Positions 1 to 5,683 of a stretch of 64,000 bases of DNA are shown here, in pieces. Under the pieces are notes generated by a model, which saw nothing but the letters and a program-made list of their open reading frames with translations, was not told the origin of the DNA and did not search any database. Within the stretch, counting starts at the first letter, position 1, and the number at the start of each line of letters is the position of its first letter. Both the position numbers and the translations under genes were made by a program. This DNA is from Azonexus hydrophilus (lineage in GTDB: Bacteria; Pseudomonadota; Gammaproteobacteria; Burkholderiales; Rhodocyclaceae). The stretch lies in assembly GCF_905120355.1 (NCBI RefSeq), contig NZ_CAJHOB010000002.1:1-64000 (forward strand), in the 5' to 3' direction.

Positions 1-430
1 ACGCTGCTGCCTGACTCCGATTAACTCGGAAAGACGGTAGTGGTCGGACGGTTACGAACCGAACGAGATGCATAGCCAGCAAGAAGCATGGAAGGGTAAG
101 AACAAGCCCCATAACAGCAGCGCGAAGAATATCGATTAATACGAATTCCTTGATGCTGGAATCGGCCATTGCCATTGGCCACAAAATTAACCCCATGATG
201 CCTGCCAAGGTGCCATATGCCGGCACCCATCTTTGTACGGGTTTATCAGCCACCCAATTTATGCTCATCATGATGTGGCATGCCCATGCAAAAAGAATGA
301 GCATGCCGACCAGTGTGCCACCCAATGACTTGATGCCTGACATGCCAATCAGCATGAGAGATAGCAGGAGGCCATAGGAGGAAAGTAGGTAGCAGGCTAC
401 AACAACAAAAATCCGTCGGGTGGTTTTCAT
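1..430 (-). CDS. Cassette 11: membrane protein, 3' end beyond window
   Basis: Open from ATG at 430 to the left edge, giving 143 visible residues without a stop. The protein starts MKTTRRIFVVVACYLL and has about four hydrophobic segments (roughly residues 7-30, 37-58, 72-90 and 102-125), consistent with a small integral membrane protein. The start lies only 3 bp after the R' box of the attC at 434-505, so it is the first gene of its cassette. I recognise no family. Its own attC must lie beyond the window. Coding is supported by the open frame, the membrane-like composition and its place in the array. Confidence 0.6.
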   Translation of the reverse strand, partial: MKTTRRIFVVVACYLLSSYGLLLSLMLIGMSGIKSLGGTLVGMLILFAWACHIMMSINWVADKPVQRWVPAYGTLAGIMGLILWPMAMADSSIKEFVLIDILRAAVMGLVLTLPCFLLAMHLVRFVTVRPLPSFRVNRSQAAA

Positions 431-433
431 GTC

Positions 434-505
434 AGCTAACGTGGAGGTCACCGGCGCTGCGCAGCGTCCAGAGCGAAGCGAACGGGGTCGAGCGCAGGGT
501 TGGGT
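434..505 (-). other. attC site A
   Basis: Minus-strand R'' is ACCCAAC (499-505) and R' is GTTAGCT (434-440). The interior carries the GGACGCTGCGCAGCG core shared with sites D, G, H and J. It closes cassette 10, whose stop codon is 2 bp upstream. Confidence 0.85.
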
Positions 506-506
506 T

Positions 507-797
507 TCATTTTTTCGGAGCGGTTGTGCGGCGGCGAAATGGCGACCAAAAAGCGAAAAGTAGCGACATGCAACCAAATAAGAACGGAATGGTTGCGGCC
601 GCTACATTGCCCATAGCGACGCAAGCGGGAACGATGACGATAGCCAACTTTGAGCCAGTAAAATCGCAGCGGCTTGACGATGCAATTTGGTAGGTGAGCC
701 AGAATGCAATGGCCGCACAGCCAATGAACAGTAGCGTCTCCGCATGACGCTTTTGCTGCGCAATCTTGAGCTTCTCCTCTTTTGTTCTTGTGTTCAT
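507..797 (-). CDS. Cassette 10: small membrane protein
   Basis: A 96-residue protein with a charged, lysine-rich N-terminus (about residues 5-18), two or three hydrophobic segments (about 21-40, 50-68 and 70-84) and a basic C-terminal tail ending RRRTTAPKK. This suggests a small inner-membrane protein with a cytoplasmic basic tail. The ORF is bracketed by attC B upstream and attC A downstream; the stop abuts the R'' of site A. There is no clear Shine-Dalgarno sequence. I recognise no family, and no function is proposed. Confidence 0.65.
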   Translation of the reverse strand: MNTRTKEEKLKIAQQKRHAETLLFIGCAAIAFWLTYQIASSSRCDFTGSKLAIVIVPACVAMGNVAAATIPFLFGCMSLLFAFWSPFRRRTTAPKK

Positions 798-824
798 CCG
801 TTAGCGTGGCAATCGGCTGATGAA

Positions 825-884
825 ACCCAACGGACTAGGTAAGCAGCCTGCAGTATGCGGGTCGGCTTGAGCGCCGGGTTGGAC
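825..884 (-). other. attC site B
   Basis: R'' is GTCCAAC (878-884) and R' is GTTGGGT (825-831); both fit the consensus boxes exactly. The interior differs from the GGACGCTGCGC family, pointing to a different source. The site ends cassette 9. Confidence 0.85.
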
Positions 885-893
885 ATAAATAAG

Positions 894-1082
894 TCATTTT
901 CCGAGAGCGGCAGCAATTTTCTTGTCGGTTTTGTATTGACCGAGCGCATAAACGGCCCAAATTGCGGCTGGCAGCCAACCGATAAGCGTGATTTGAAGTA
1001 TGAGACAAATAATTCCTGCTATTGGGCGGCCGATGGTAAAAAACGCCAAGAATGGCAAAAAAATTGCGAGAAGTAGACGCAT
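894..1082 (-). CDS. Cassette 9: YqaE/Pmp3-like small membrane protein
   Basis: A 62-residue protein starting MRLLLAIFLPFLAFF with two hydrophobic helices and the Pmp3/YqaE pattern: LAIFLPF in helix 1 and the GWLPAAIWAVYAL stretch in helix 2, resembling the GYIPGIIHAVYVI stretch of the family. Pmp3 proteolipids affect membrane potential and salt or cation tolerance in yeast and plants; bacterial roles are poorly defined. ATG at 1082 is chosen over upstream in-frame codons because an AAGGA box precedes it and because the family begins here. It is flanked by attC C and B. Function in this host is inferred only from family. Confidence 0.78.
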   Translation of the reverse strand: MRLLLAIFLPFLAFFTIGRPIAGIICLILQITLIGWLPAAIWAVYALGQYKTDKKIAAALGK

Positions 1083-1107
1083 GCTTGATGTCCTTAATGA
1101 TTGAGAA

Positions 1108-1194
1108 GACTGACGTTGTAGGTAAGGGGCGACCCGCTTACGGGACGTCCAGCGAAAGCCGCAGACCGTAACGGCCTTGACCGGGATGTTAGCC
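1108..1194 (-). other. attC site C (degenerate)
   Basis: R''-like GGCTAAC (1188-1194) and R'-like GTCAGTC (1108-1114) bracket 87 bp between the DinB and Pmp3 cassettes. Both boxes deviate from consensus, and the crossover triplet reads GTC rather than GTT. The site is inferred mainly from position and partial box pairing. Confidence 0.5.
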
Positions 1195-1797
1195 CTAGGC
1201 TCTATCGACATGGTGTAGGTGTTTCTTCAATATGCGCACGATGGCGTCCAACTGGCGACGATGGATCATCGTGTGCAGGGCTGCCAAGGTGTGCCAGCCG
1301 TGACTATCCAATGGGCCAAACCAAGGGTGCGCGTGGCGACGTGAGGTATACAAATTCTTGATCGATGCCACTTTCTCCTGGTAGGCCATAAGGGCATGTT
1401 CTAAAGAGGCCAATTGCTCTTGTCCTGCATCGGCGGTCGGTTTGACATCGGCGATTCGTACCTCACGTTCGAAGGCCTTGTCTTCACTTAAAGCGCATAG
1501 AAGATCGCCAATCCCAGTATTGACGATAACGAGATGCTGCAAGACCATGGCTGCGGACCAATTTCGGCTATTGTCCTCGAGACCCGTAAGCTTTTGAATA
1601 AGCACCTGATGCTTCAGTTGCTCCAAAGGAAGTTCTCGCGCAGTCGCTAATACCTTTCTAGTTTCGGAATACAGCCAGTCTTGGGTTCGGTGTCGAGTGA
1701 GAGTACTTCGCAAGACGCGGAAGCCCAATCGGCACACAAAGAGTTCCATGGTGGGTAGGCCAGCACCGGGTGGGGCCAATAGGTTATTGTCATTCAT
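1195..1797 (-). CDS. Cassette 8: DinB-like putative metalloenzyme
   Basis: A 200-residue helical protein. It fits the DinB/YfiT four-helix fold: His88 in VLQHLV (helix 2 position) and His175/His179 in an HTMIHRRQ motif, the usual three-histidine metal triad. Family members include bacillithiol-, mycothiol- or glutathione-dependent transferases and DNA-damage-inducible proteins, so the substrate cannot be predicted. ATG at 1797 is used; it lies directly at the degenerate R' of attC D, so any Shine-Dalgarno sequence would have to come from the neighbouring attC. It is one of only two non-membrane proteins in this array. Confidence 0.72.
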   Translation of the reverse strand: MNDNNLLAPPGAGLPTMELFVCRLGFRVLRSTLTRHRTQDWLYSETRKVLATARELPLEQLKHQVLIQKLTGLEDNSRNWSAAMVLQHLVIVNTGIGDLLCALSEDKAFEREVRIADVKPTADAGQEQLASLEHALMAYQEKVASIKNLYTSRRHAHPWFGPLDSHGWHTLAALHTMIHRRQLDAIVRILKKHLHHVDRA

Positions 1798-1880
1798 GGC
1801 TGAGTTGTCGGATTCGATCGGAGGGTAACCGGCGCAGCGTCCAGCGACCGAAGGGAGCGTGGTTGAGCACCGGGTTGGGT
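1798..1880 (-). other. attC site D
   Basis: R'' is ACCCAAC (1874-1880). The R' position holds CTCAGCC (1798-1804), a poor match that runs straight into the ATG of the DinB cassette. The interior shares the block CAGCGTCCAGCGACCGAAGG with site G and, in part, with site I. Confidence 0.65.
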
Positions 1881-1900
1881 GATGTGCTTGGAAATAGCCA

Positions 1901-2410
1901 TTAGTGAAAATGCTTGCCGACAAGATATAAGACTGCCAATGCTAAAGAGCTCCAAAAATAAAACTCCTTCTTGACGAAGATAGGCGCGTAGAAGAAGGTA
2001 AATGCAAACCTGTATAGCCGGGAAAGCAAACTGCTTTCTTTGGACGGAGTGGAGTGAAAAAACTCCTTCTCCTGCTTGAAGTGCCCAATTACCGGGTGCG
2101 CAAGGAATGCCAGCATAAGCCCCCACCAAACGGCAAGGGCAAGAATTAGTGCCAGGAATAGATTTCCTGTTTTCGAAAGCACGCCACCAACAACGAGGAC
2201 CAATGCGAATGACTCAATGGCGAGAAATATTTTCCGCTCAGTAAGTTTTCTGGTGGCGCCTGTTCCAAGTAAAAAAGTCGCGGCAAAGAGAACACCAAAG
2301 AAACAGCAGACACCCGCAATGGAAGCGAACTCCGTCGGCCGGTAGATCGCCAGACTTGCGCCAAGCAAGCCCAATATGCAGAACTGTAAAACTACTCGCA
2401 GAACGATCAC
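1901..2410 (-). CDS. Cassette 7: polytopic membrane protein
   Basis: A 169-residue protein with about four or five hydrophobic segments (roughly 5-22, 30-48, 66-80, 84-102 and 150-165) and a basic, aromatic stretch between the last two. The start is GTG at 2410; the G-rich R' box of attC E (GCTGGGGG on the minus strand) lies just upstream and could double as the ribosome-binding site. No family is recognised. It sits between attC E and attC D as a normal cassette gene. Confidence 0.65.
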   Translation of the reverse strand: MIVLRVVLQFCILGLLGASLAIYRPTEFASIAGVCCFFGVLFAATFLLGTGATRKLTERKIFLAIESFALVLVVGGVLSKTGNLFLALILALAVWWGLMLAFLAHPVIGHFKQEKEFFHSTPSKESSLLSRLYRFAFTFFYAPIFVKKEFYFWSSLALAVLYLVGKHFH

Positions 2411-2419
2411 AGAGTCAGC

Positions 2420-2491
2420 CCCCAGCGTGAAAGCTCAGCCGACGGCAGGCAGCGTAGCTGACTGACGGTCGGCTGGAGCGCAATGTTAGGG
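2420..2491 (-). other. attC site E
   Basis: R''-like CCCTAAC (2485-2491), R'-like GCTGGGG (2420-2426). The interior forms a clear stem (AGCCGAC pairing with GTCGGCT). The crossover triplet is GCT instead of GTT. The site overlaps the stop codon of cassette 6. Confidence 0.65.
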
Positions 2492-2764
2492 GAGGAGATG
2501 TGATTTTTGGGTGTCGGTTTCACTTGGTGCCTCTATGAAAAAGCCAATGAGCCAGTAAGACAAAGCCGTCAAGATTGTTGCGCCGACTGTGGCGATCAGT
2601 AGGCCGATAAAAGGCCCTGCAAAAATGAATGCGCCTCCAATTAGCGATGTAGGAAAGGCAAGCCAATTCAACCAACTTGGCAAATGGGGACCAATGAGCT
2701 CTGCTCCAATCAGGTATCCAAATGTCACTGTTATTGCGATATTGAGCCGATTCTTTTCAATCAT
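2486..2764 (-). CDS. Cassette 6: small membrane protein
   Basis: A 92-residue protein starting MIEKNRLNIAITVTFGYL. Three hydrophobic segments (about 8-24, 36-50 and 52-76) with glycine-rich turns suggest a small inner-membrane protein with a short polar tail. The stop codon lies inside the R'' of attC E. No family is recognised and no function can be offered. Support comes from the open frame, composition and cassette position. Confidence 0.62.
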   Translation of the reverse strand: MIEKNRLNIAITVTFGYLIGAELIGPHLPSWLNWLAFPTSLIGGAFIFAGPFIGLLIATVGATILTALSYWLIGFFIEAPSETDTQKSHLLP

Positions 2765-2774
2765 TGGGAAAAGC

Positions 2775-2846
2775 CACTAACGTTGAAAATCACCGGACGC
2801 AGGCAAGCGCAGCTTGCCGGAGGCCCGGTGGATTGTGATGTTAGCC
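2775..2846 (-). other. attC site F
   Basis: R'' GGCTAAC (2840-2846), R' GTTAGTG (2775-2781) preceded by TTTTCAAC as in classical attC L'/R' ends. The interior is a strong imperfect palindrome (CCACCGGGCCTCCGGCAAGC against GCTTGCCTGCGTCCGGTG) unlike the other sites, so this cassette probably has a separate origin. Confidence 0.82.
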
Positions 2847-3266
2847 AACAGCGCGCTCATTGGTTTTCTTGTGCTGCGAAAGAAAAGCAAGGGGAATGGA
2901 GCCAGGTGCCGCAAGCATAAGTTCAACCGGAAAGAGCTGCTTTGGGTCGTGACGGAATAAATGCCAGAACAAAATGCAGGCAGAAAACAGCGTTACGGCC
3001 CCAAATGCGAGCGCCGGAAGGCGCTTTCGGGGGTAACGATTAATGACAGTAGAACGCAATGCGGTGCCGACTTGAAAAGCGCCAAACCAAAAAGCAGCCA
3101 TAAGACCAAGCGATTGGGCAGCAGACTGCCATAACCGTAACTCCCACGATGCGGGGGAAAGCAGCGCAGTGGCCAAGAATGCCAACCAGATGAGCGTAAC
3201 CATGGCGAAAGGGACCGCACTGGCGCCGAGGAGTACGAGCCCAAAGATTGAAATTCCGCGCTGCAT
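2841..3266 (-). CDS. Cassette 5: four-helix membrane protein
   Basis: A 141-residue protein starting MQRGISIFGLVLLGASAVPF. Four hydrophobic segments (about 5-34, 47-66, 85-100 and 115-128) are joined by short basic loops such as NRYPRKR, which places those loops on the cytoplasmic side by the positive-inside rule. The stop codon is within the R'' of attC F. No family is recognised. It lies between attC G and attC F. Confidence 0.63.
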   Translation of the reverse strand: MQRGISIFGLVLLGASAVPFAMVTLIWLAFLATALLSPASWELRLWQSAAQSLGLMAAFWFGAFQVGTALRSTVINRYPRKRLPALAFGAVTLFSACILFWHLFRHDPKQLFPVELMLAAPGSIPLAFLSQHKKTNERAVG

Positions 3267-3275
3267 GACTATGCT

Positions 3276-3362
3276 GGCTAACGTAGAAGTGATTGGCGCT
3301 GCGCGGATTCATCGCACAGCGTCCAGCGACCGAAGGGAGCGAGGGCGACTGCTGGGTTAGGC
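3276..3362 (-). other. attC site G
   Basis: R'' is GCCTAAC (3356-3362), an exact consensus match; R' is GTTAGCC (3276-3282) within TACGTTAGCC. It shares the CAGCGTCCAGCGACCGAAGG block with site D and the GCGCAGCGCC arm with A and H. Confidence 0.88.
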
Positions 3363-3366
3363 GCGT

Positions 3367-3741
3367 TTAACGAGTGCATTGTTGGCGCGTGGCCTTAGTG
3401 AGCAACAGAAATAGGAAGGCCAAGAGCAGAACAGCGATGGCCCATGAAGTCATAGGCGCATCACCAATACTCAAGCGACCAATGAACCAGCTACCGAAGC
3501 GAATGAGTTGGGTGCCAACAGCAGCCAGGCCTAACCACCACGCCCAGGCAAAGCGATGCCATAGACCAAATGCGACTAGGCTGCCAACGAAAACGGCGGG
3601 CAGCGTGGCTGGAAGCATAAGGCTGTACTTAAGAGTGCCGAGGTCGCCGGTGTTGAAAAAGTGAAGCAGCATCCCCCCTGCAACAATCAAGACATAGGCG
3701 ATGGCAACAATACTGGTGAGCTTGGAGTGCGATGGTGTCAT
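3367..3741 (-). CDS. Cassette 4: four-helix membrane protein
   Basis: A 124-residue protein with four hydrophobic segments (about 9-28, 42-60, 67-84 and 98-116), rich in Trp and Leu (HRFAWAWWLGLAAV), and a short polar C-terminus. The ATG at 3741 is only 4 bp from the R' box of attC H, so translation has no room for a conventional ribosome-binding site within the cassette. No family is recognised. Confidence 0.63.
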   Translation of the reverse strand: MTPSHSKLTSIVAIAYVLIVAGGMLLHFFNTGDLGTLKYSLMLPATLPAVFVGSLVAFGLWHRFAWAWWLGLAAVGTQLIRFGSWFIGRLSIGDAPMTSWAIAVLLLAFLFLLLTKATRQQCTR

Positions 3742-3744
3742 AGC

Positions 3745-3814
3745 GGCTAACGTAGAGCTAACCGGCGCTGCGCGGCTTTATCGCGCAGCGTCCGTGTTGA
3801 ACGCCGGGTTGGGC
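3745..3814 (-). other. attC site H
   Basis: R'' is GCCCAAC (3808-3814), an exact consensus match; R' is GTTAGCC (3745-3751). Internal arms CGCTGCGCG and CGCGCAGCG pair around a TAAAGC-type loop, giving a typical folded attC. Confidence 0.9.
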
Positions 3815-3917
3815 GATAGTGTCCGGCAGCGGAAGGAAAGCCGGTCTACGCGCAAAAAGTCGGCGCTGGCGAGACGGCAAGTTGAGAATGATAAGGCGCA
3901 CGGAATTCCCTCTGTCG

Positions 3918-4088
3918 TTATGAGTAGGCGACGGTAACGAAAACTGCCGCGCCAACGATGACACCGATAACAATGTATTCGCCAATGCGCTGAGCCTTCT
4001 TTGGTTCGAGTTGGAACGTGCGACCCACGACACGACCAGCTAAATAAGCGACAGTCTCGCCAATTGCGGAAGCGTCGAGAACGCTCAT
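3918..4088 (-). CDS. Cassette 3: 56-residue single-span membrane protein
   Basis: A short ORF (ATG 4088, TAA 3918-3920) encoding MSVLDASAIGETVAYL and onward, 56 residues, ending in one hydrophobic helix (about 38-54, IGEYIVIGVIVGAAVFV). A soluble N-terminus with a KKAQR basic stretch precedes the helix, suggesting a C-terminally anchored or single-pass protein. It is the only convincing frame in the cassette between attC I and attC H; longer overlapping frames there are arginine- and serine-rich and look like shadows. No family is recognised. It is easily missed because of its length. Confidence 0.55.
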   Translation of the reverse strand: MSVLDASAIGETVAYLAGRVVGRTFQLEPKKAQRIGEYIVIGVIVGAAVFVTVAYS

Positions 4089-4133
4089 GACGCCCAGCGA
4101 CCGAAGGAAGTGTCATTGAGCGGCGGGATGGGC
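4085..4133 (-). other. attC site I (short, degenerate)
   Basis: R''-like GCCCATC (4127-4133) and R'-like GTCATGA (4085-4091). The start codon of cassette 3 lies inside the R' box. It keeps the CAGCGACCGAAGG block of sites D and G but is only 49 bp and may be partly deleted. Confidence 0.5.
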
Positions 4134-4149
4134 TGGTTTCGGTTCATAG

Positions 4150-4407
4150 TCACCCTGAAAATAGACCAGACATAGCGGCAAGCACAGAAGCGACTGCGGC
4201 TATTGCACCAGCGATAACGGCAAGCCCTGACCGAAATAGCAAGGTAGCTCCAAGCTTCAGCTCAGTGTCCTTTCGGGAGCGATATTTCAGTACAGCGATG
4301 ACACAAATAACTGCCCCCGCAATGAGTAGTGCGGCAGGATGCAACACCACGGTGATGAGCGCGCTCAAGAAAAATAACGCTGTGGGCACGACAATATTCC
4401 TGTTCAT
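4150..4407 (-). CDS. Cassette 2: small membrane protein
   Basis: An 85-residue protein with two N-terminal hydrophobic segments (about 6-22 and 25-41), a charged loop (KYRSRKDTELK) and a C-terminal hydrophobic stretch (about 56-82) rich in Ala and Gly. An AGGA box precedes the ATG at 4407, so unlike most cassettes here it carries a normal ribosome-binding site. It lies between attC J and attC I. No family is recognised. Confidence 0.63.
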   Translation of the reverse strand: MNRNIVVPTALFFLSALITVVLHPAALLIAGAVICVIAVLKYRSRKDTELKLGATLLFRSGLAVIAGAIAAVASVLAAMSGLFSG

Positions 4408-4424
4408 GACGTTCCTATGGTGAC

Positions 4425-4489
4425 ACCCAACGTTTGAGTTCAGGGACGCTGCGCGACTTCATCGCGCAGCGTCCCTTGGAGCGATGGGC
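4425..4489 (-). other. attC site J
   Basis: R' is GTTGGGT (4425-4431), preceded by the classical GAACTCAAAC element; R''-like GCCCATC (4483-4489). The interior is an almost perfect hairpin (AGGGACGCTGCGCGA against TCGCGCAGCGTCCCT). It overlaps the 3' end of the HNH gene. Confidence 0.88.
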
Positions 4490-5037
4490 TGGGTCATTTC
4501 TACCACCCACAACCGCAATTGGCTGGGCTGTGGAAATGCCTGCGGAATTGCAGATAACGAGAATGGAAGTTCTGGCGCTGCGGCAAGCGGCACGTCCATG
4601 AGACTTCTATCTCGGCTCATTTCAATAACGAGTTTCAGATAGCGGCGAAGAAGCAAGACTGGAGGAAATTGGTCTTTCTCCATCAGCCATTCGAGTGCGT
4701 CACGGGCGCACTTTGAGCTGTTGCATGAACGGCAGGCCCAAACGAGGTTGTCGCCTGCGTTTGCTCCACCGCGTTTTGTTGGAATGAGATGGTCAACAGA
4801 CAAGTGGTTGCGACTCCCGCAGTAGCAGCAAGCTTGCGGAAGGACCATCTTTAAGCGTTCGTCGTCAGCGAGAGGACCAATGCTCATGGTTTGTTTGTTC
4901 AACCCTGCGTAAAGGCGAGAACGAATCATGAACTGTGTGCGCCCGTACTTTTCGGCTTTCGTGGTAATAGCCGAATGCGCCATCGCGAGGTTTGCGTATG
5001 ACCAAAGCAACAACTCACCAATGGTTTTGATTTCCAT
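4459..5037 (-). CDS. Cassette 1: HNH endonuclease-like protein
   Basis: A 192-residue protein with a compact HNH/zinc module at about residues 70-110: a CxxC pair (C70/C73), the VDHLIPTKRGG catalytic stretch (D82-H83), N97 and a second CxxC (C102/C105) followed by N106. This is the layout of HNH nucleases such as McrA-like and phage or restriction-associated enzymes, which cut DNA with one metal ion. It is the outermost cassette (nearest the expected attI). The gene runs 31 bp into attC J, so the site encodes the C-terminal residues. A role in defence is possible but not shown. Confidence 0.8.
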   Translation of the reverse strand: MEIKTIGELLLWSYANLAMAHSAITTKAEKYGRTQFMIRSRLYAGLNKQTMSIGPLADDERLKMVLPQACCYCGSRNHLSVDHLIPTKRGGANAGDNLVWACRSCNSSKCARDALEWLMEKDQFPPVLLLRRYLKLVIEMSRDRSLMDVPLAAAPELPFSLSAIPQAFPQPSQLRLWVVEMTQPIAPRDAAR

Positions 5038-5044
5038 GCGTCAG

Positions 5045-5082
5045 TCCCAACGTGAGGTATACACCGAATACGGTGTATACCT
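5045..5082 (-). other. Outermost crossover box with adjacent perfect inverted repeat
   Basis: GTTGGGA (minus, 5045-5051) is the last crossover-like box of the array. Three bases beyond it is a perfect inverted repeat with 12-bp arms (AGGTATACACCG, 5055-5066; CGGTGTATACCT, 5071-5082) and a 4-nt AATA spacer. No R'' partner exists further right, so it is not a normal attC; it is either a degenerate attI end or a protein-binding site controlling the first cassette. There is no T-run, so a terminator is unlikely. From 5083 to 5272 I see no gene and no clear promoter. Confidence 0.5.
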
Positions 5083-5272
5083 ATGAGAGAGTGTGTGTAT
5101 AAACAAGGGGAATCCCGCCATCCATTTGATTCGACTGATAAATTGATCCATCAAGTCGTTGCCGCCAAGAGAAACACGCCTGCTTCGGTCAAGTTCGCTC
5201 TGCCGACTGTCCCTGCGTATCGAGATGGGGAGCATACGCAAAGGGCGAAATATGTTCAATGGATGGATGTGG

Positions 5273-5683
5273 TCAGTTCAGAAACTCACCGCTGACATAA
5301 AACCATCGCCCCTCTTCCCGCACGAACTGGCTGTGTTCATGCAGCCGTTGGCCGCGGCCGTCGAGGCGGTAGCGGGCGATGAATTCGACACTGGCGTGCG
5401 TTTTATTTTGTTGCGTGTGAGCGCATATTTTCAGCCCCAGCCATTGGCTGGGGTCATCGCGCAGGTCGAAGGGAGCGGGGCGGGTGCTGGGGTGCCAGGT
5501 GGCGAGCAGGTAGTCGCTGCGGTGCTGGACGAACGCTGCGTAGCGCGAGCGCATCAGGATGAGCGCGCTGGCGGCCTGGATTTCACCGTCGTGCAGGGGC
5601 TGGCAGCAGTGGGCGTAGGGTTGGCCGCTGCCGCAAGGGCAGGGCGGCGCGGCCGGTTTTTCTTTGTGCGGCGGGCGCTTCAT
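5273..5683 (-). CDS. ychJ: YchJ-family SEC-C motif protein
   Basis: A 136-residue protein with the cysteine cluster CPCGSG...HCC at residues 15-27, the SEC-C type zinc motif, followed by the YchJ core (SALILMRSRYAAF, RYRLDG, HEHSQFVREEGRWFY). The function of YchJ proteins is not established. ATG at 5683 is chosen because it forms a 4-bp ATGA overlap with the rdgC stop; a GTG two codons earlier is possible. It is the last gene of the dacA-to-ychJ operon, and no obvious terminator follows. Confidence 0.85.
   Translation of the reverse strand: MKRPPHKEKPAAPPCPCGSGQPYAHCCQPLHDGEIQAASALILMRSRYAAFVQHRSDYLLATWHPSTRPAPFDLRDDPSQWLGLKICAHTQQNKTHASVEFIARYRLDGRGQRLHEHSQFVREEGRWFYVSGEFLN

Larger units (their letters stand above)
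1..5051 (-). mobile_element. Integron gene-cassette array without a visible integrase
   Basis: Ten imperfect palindromes of 49-87 bp, each bounded on the minus strand by an R''-like box (RYYYAAC) and an R'-like box (GTTRRRY), separate eleven short minus-strand ORFs. Each ORF is followed by its own site and starts shortly after the preceding crossover point, which is the standard cassette arrangement (R''-loop-R' = attC). Cassette ORFs read leftward, so attI and intI should lie to the right of 5051, but 5052-5272 is non-coding and core gene ychJ follows. The array continues past the left edge. The sites are homologous but not identical, and several R' boxes are degenerate, which suggests old or mixed-origin cassettes. 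Identification as an integron array is strong; loss or remoteness of intI is inferred. Confidence 0.88.

Noticed and set aside
3758-4116. Longer minus-strand frames across attC H and cassette 3
   Set aside because: They read through an attC site and are Arg/Ser-rich; the 56-codon frame with a membrane helix is more convincing.
5055-5082. Palindrome as an intrinsic terminator for ychJ
   Set aside because: The stem is AT-rich and no T-run follows on either strand.
5078-5106. Promoter TTGTTT-17-TAGGTA reading into the cassettes
   Set aside because: The -10 match is too poor to claim, and no better -35/-10 pair was found between 5052 and 5272.
5083-5295. Remnant of an integron integrase
   Set aside because: Plus-strand frames here show no tyrosine-recombinase motif (no HTFRHSFAT-like box or catalytic Tyr region).
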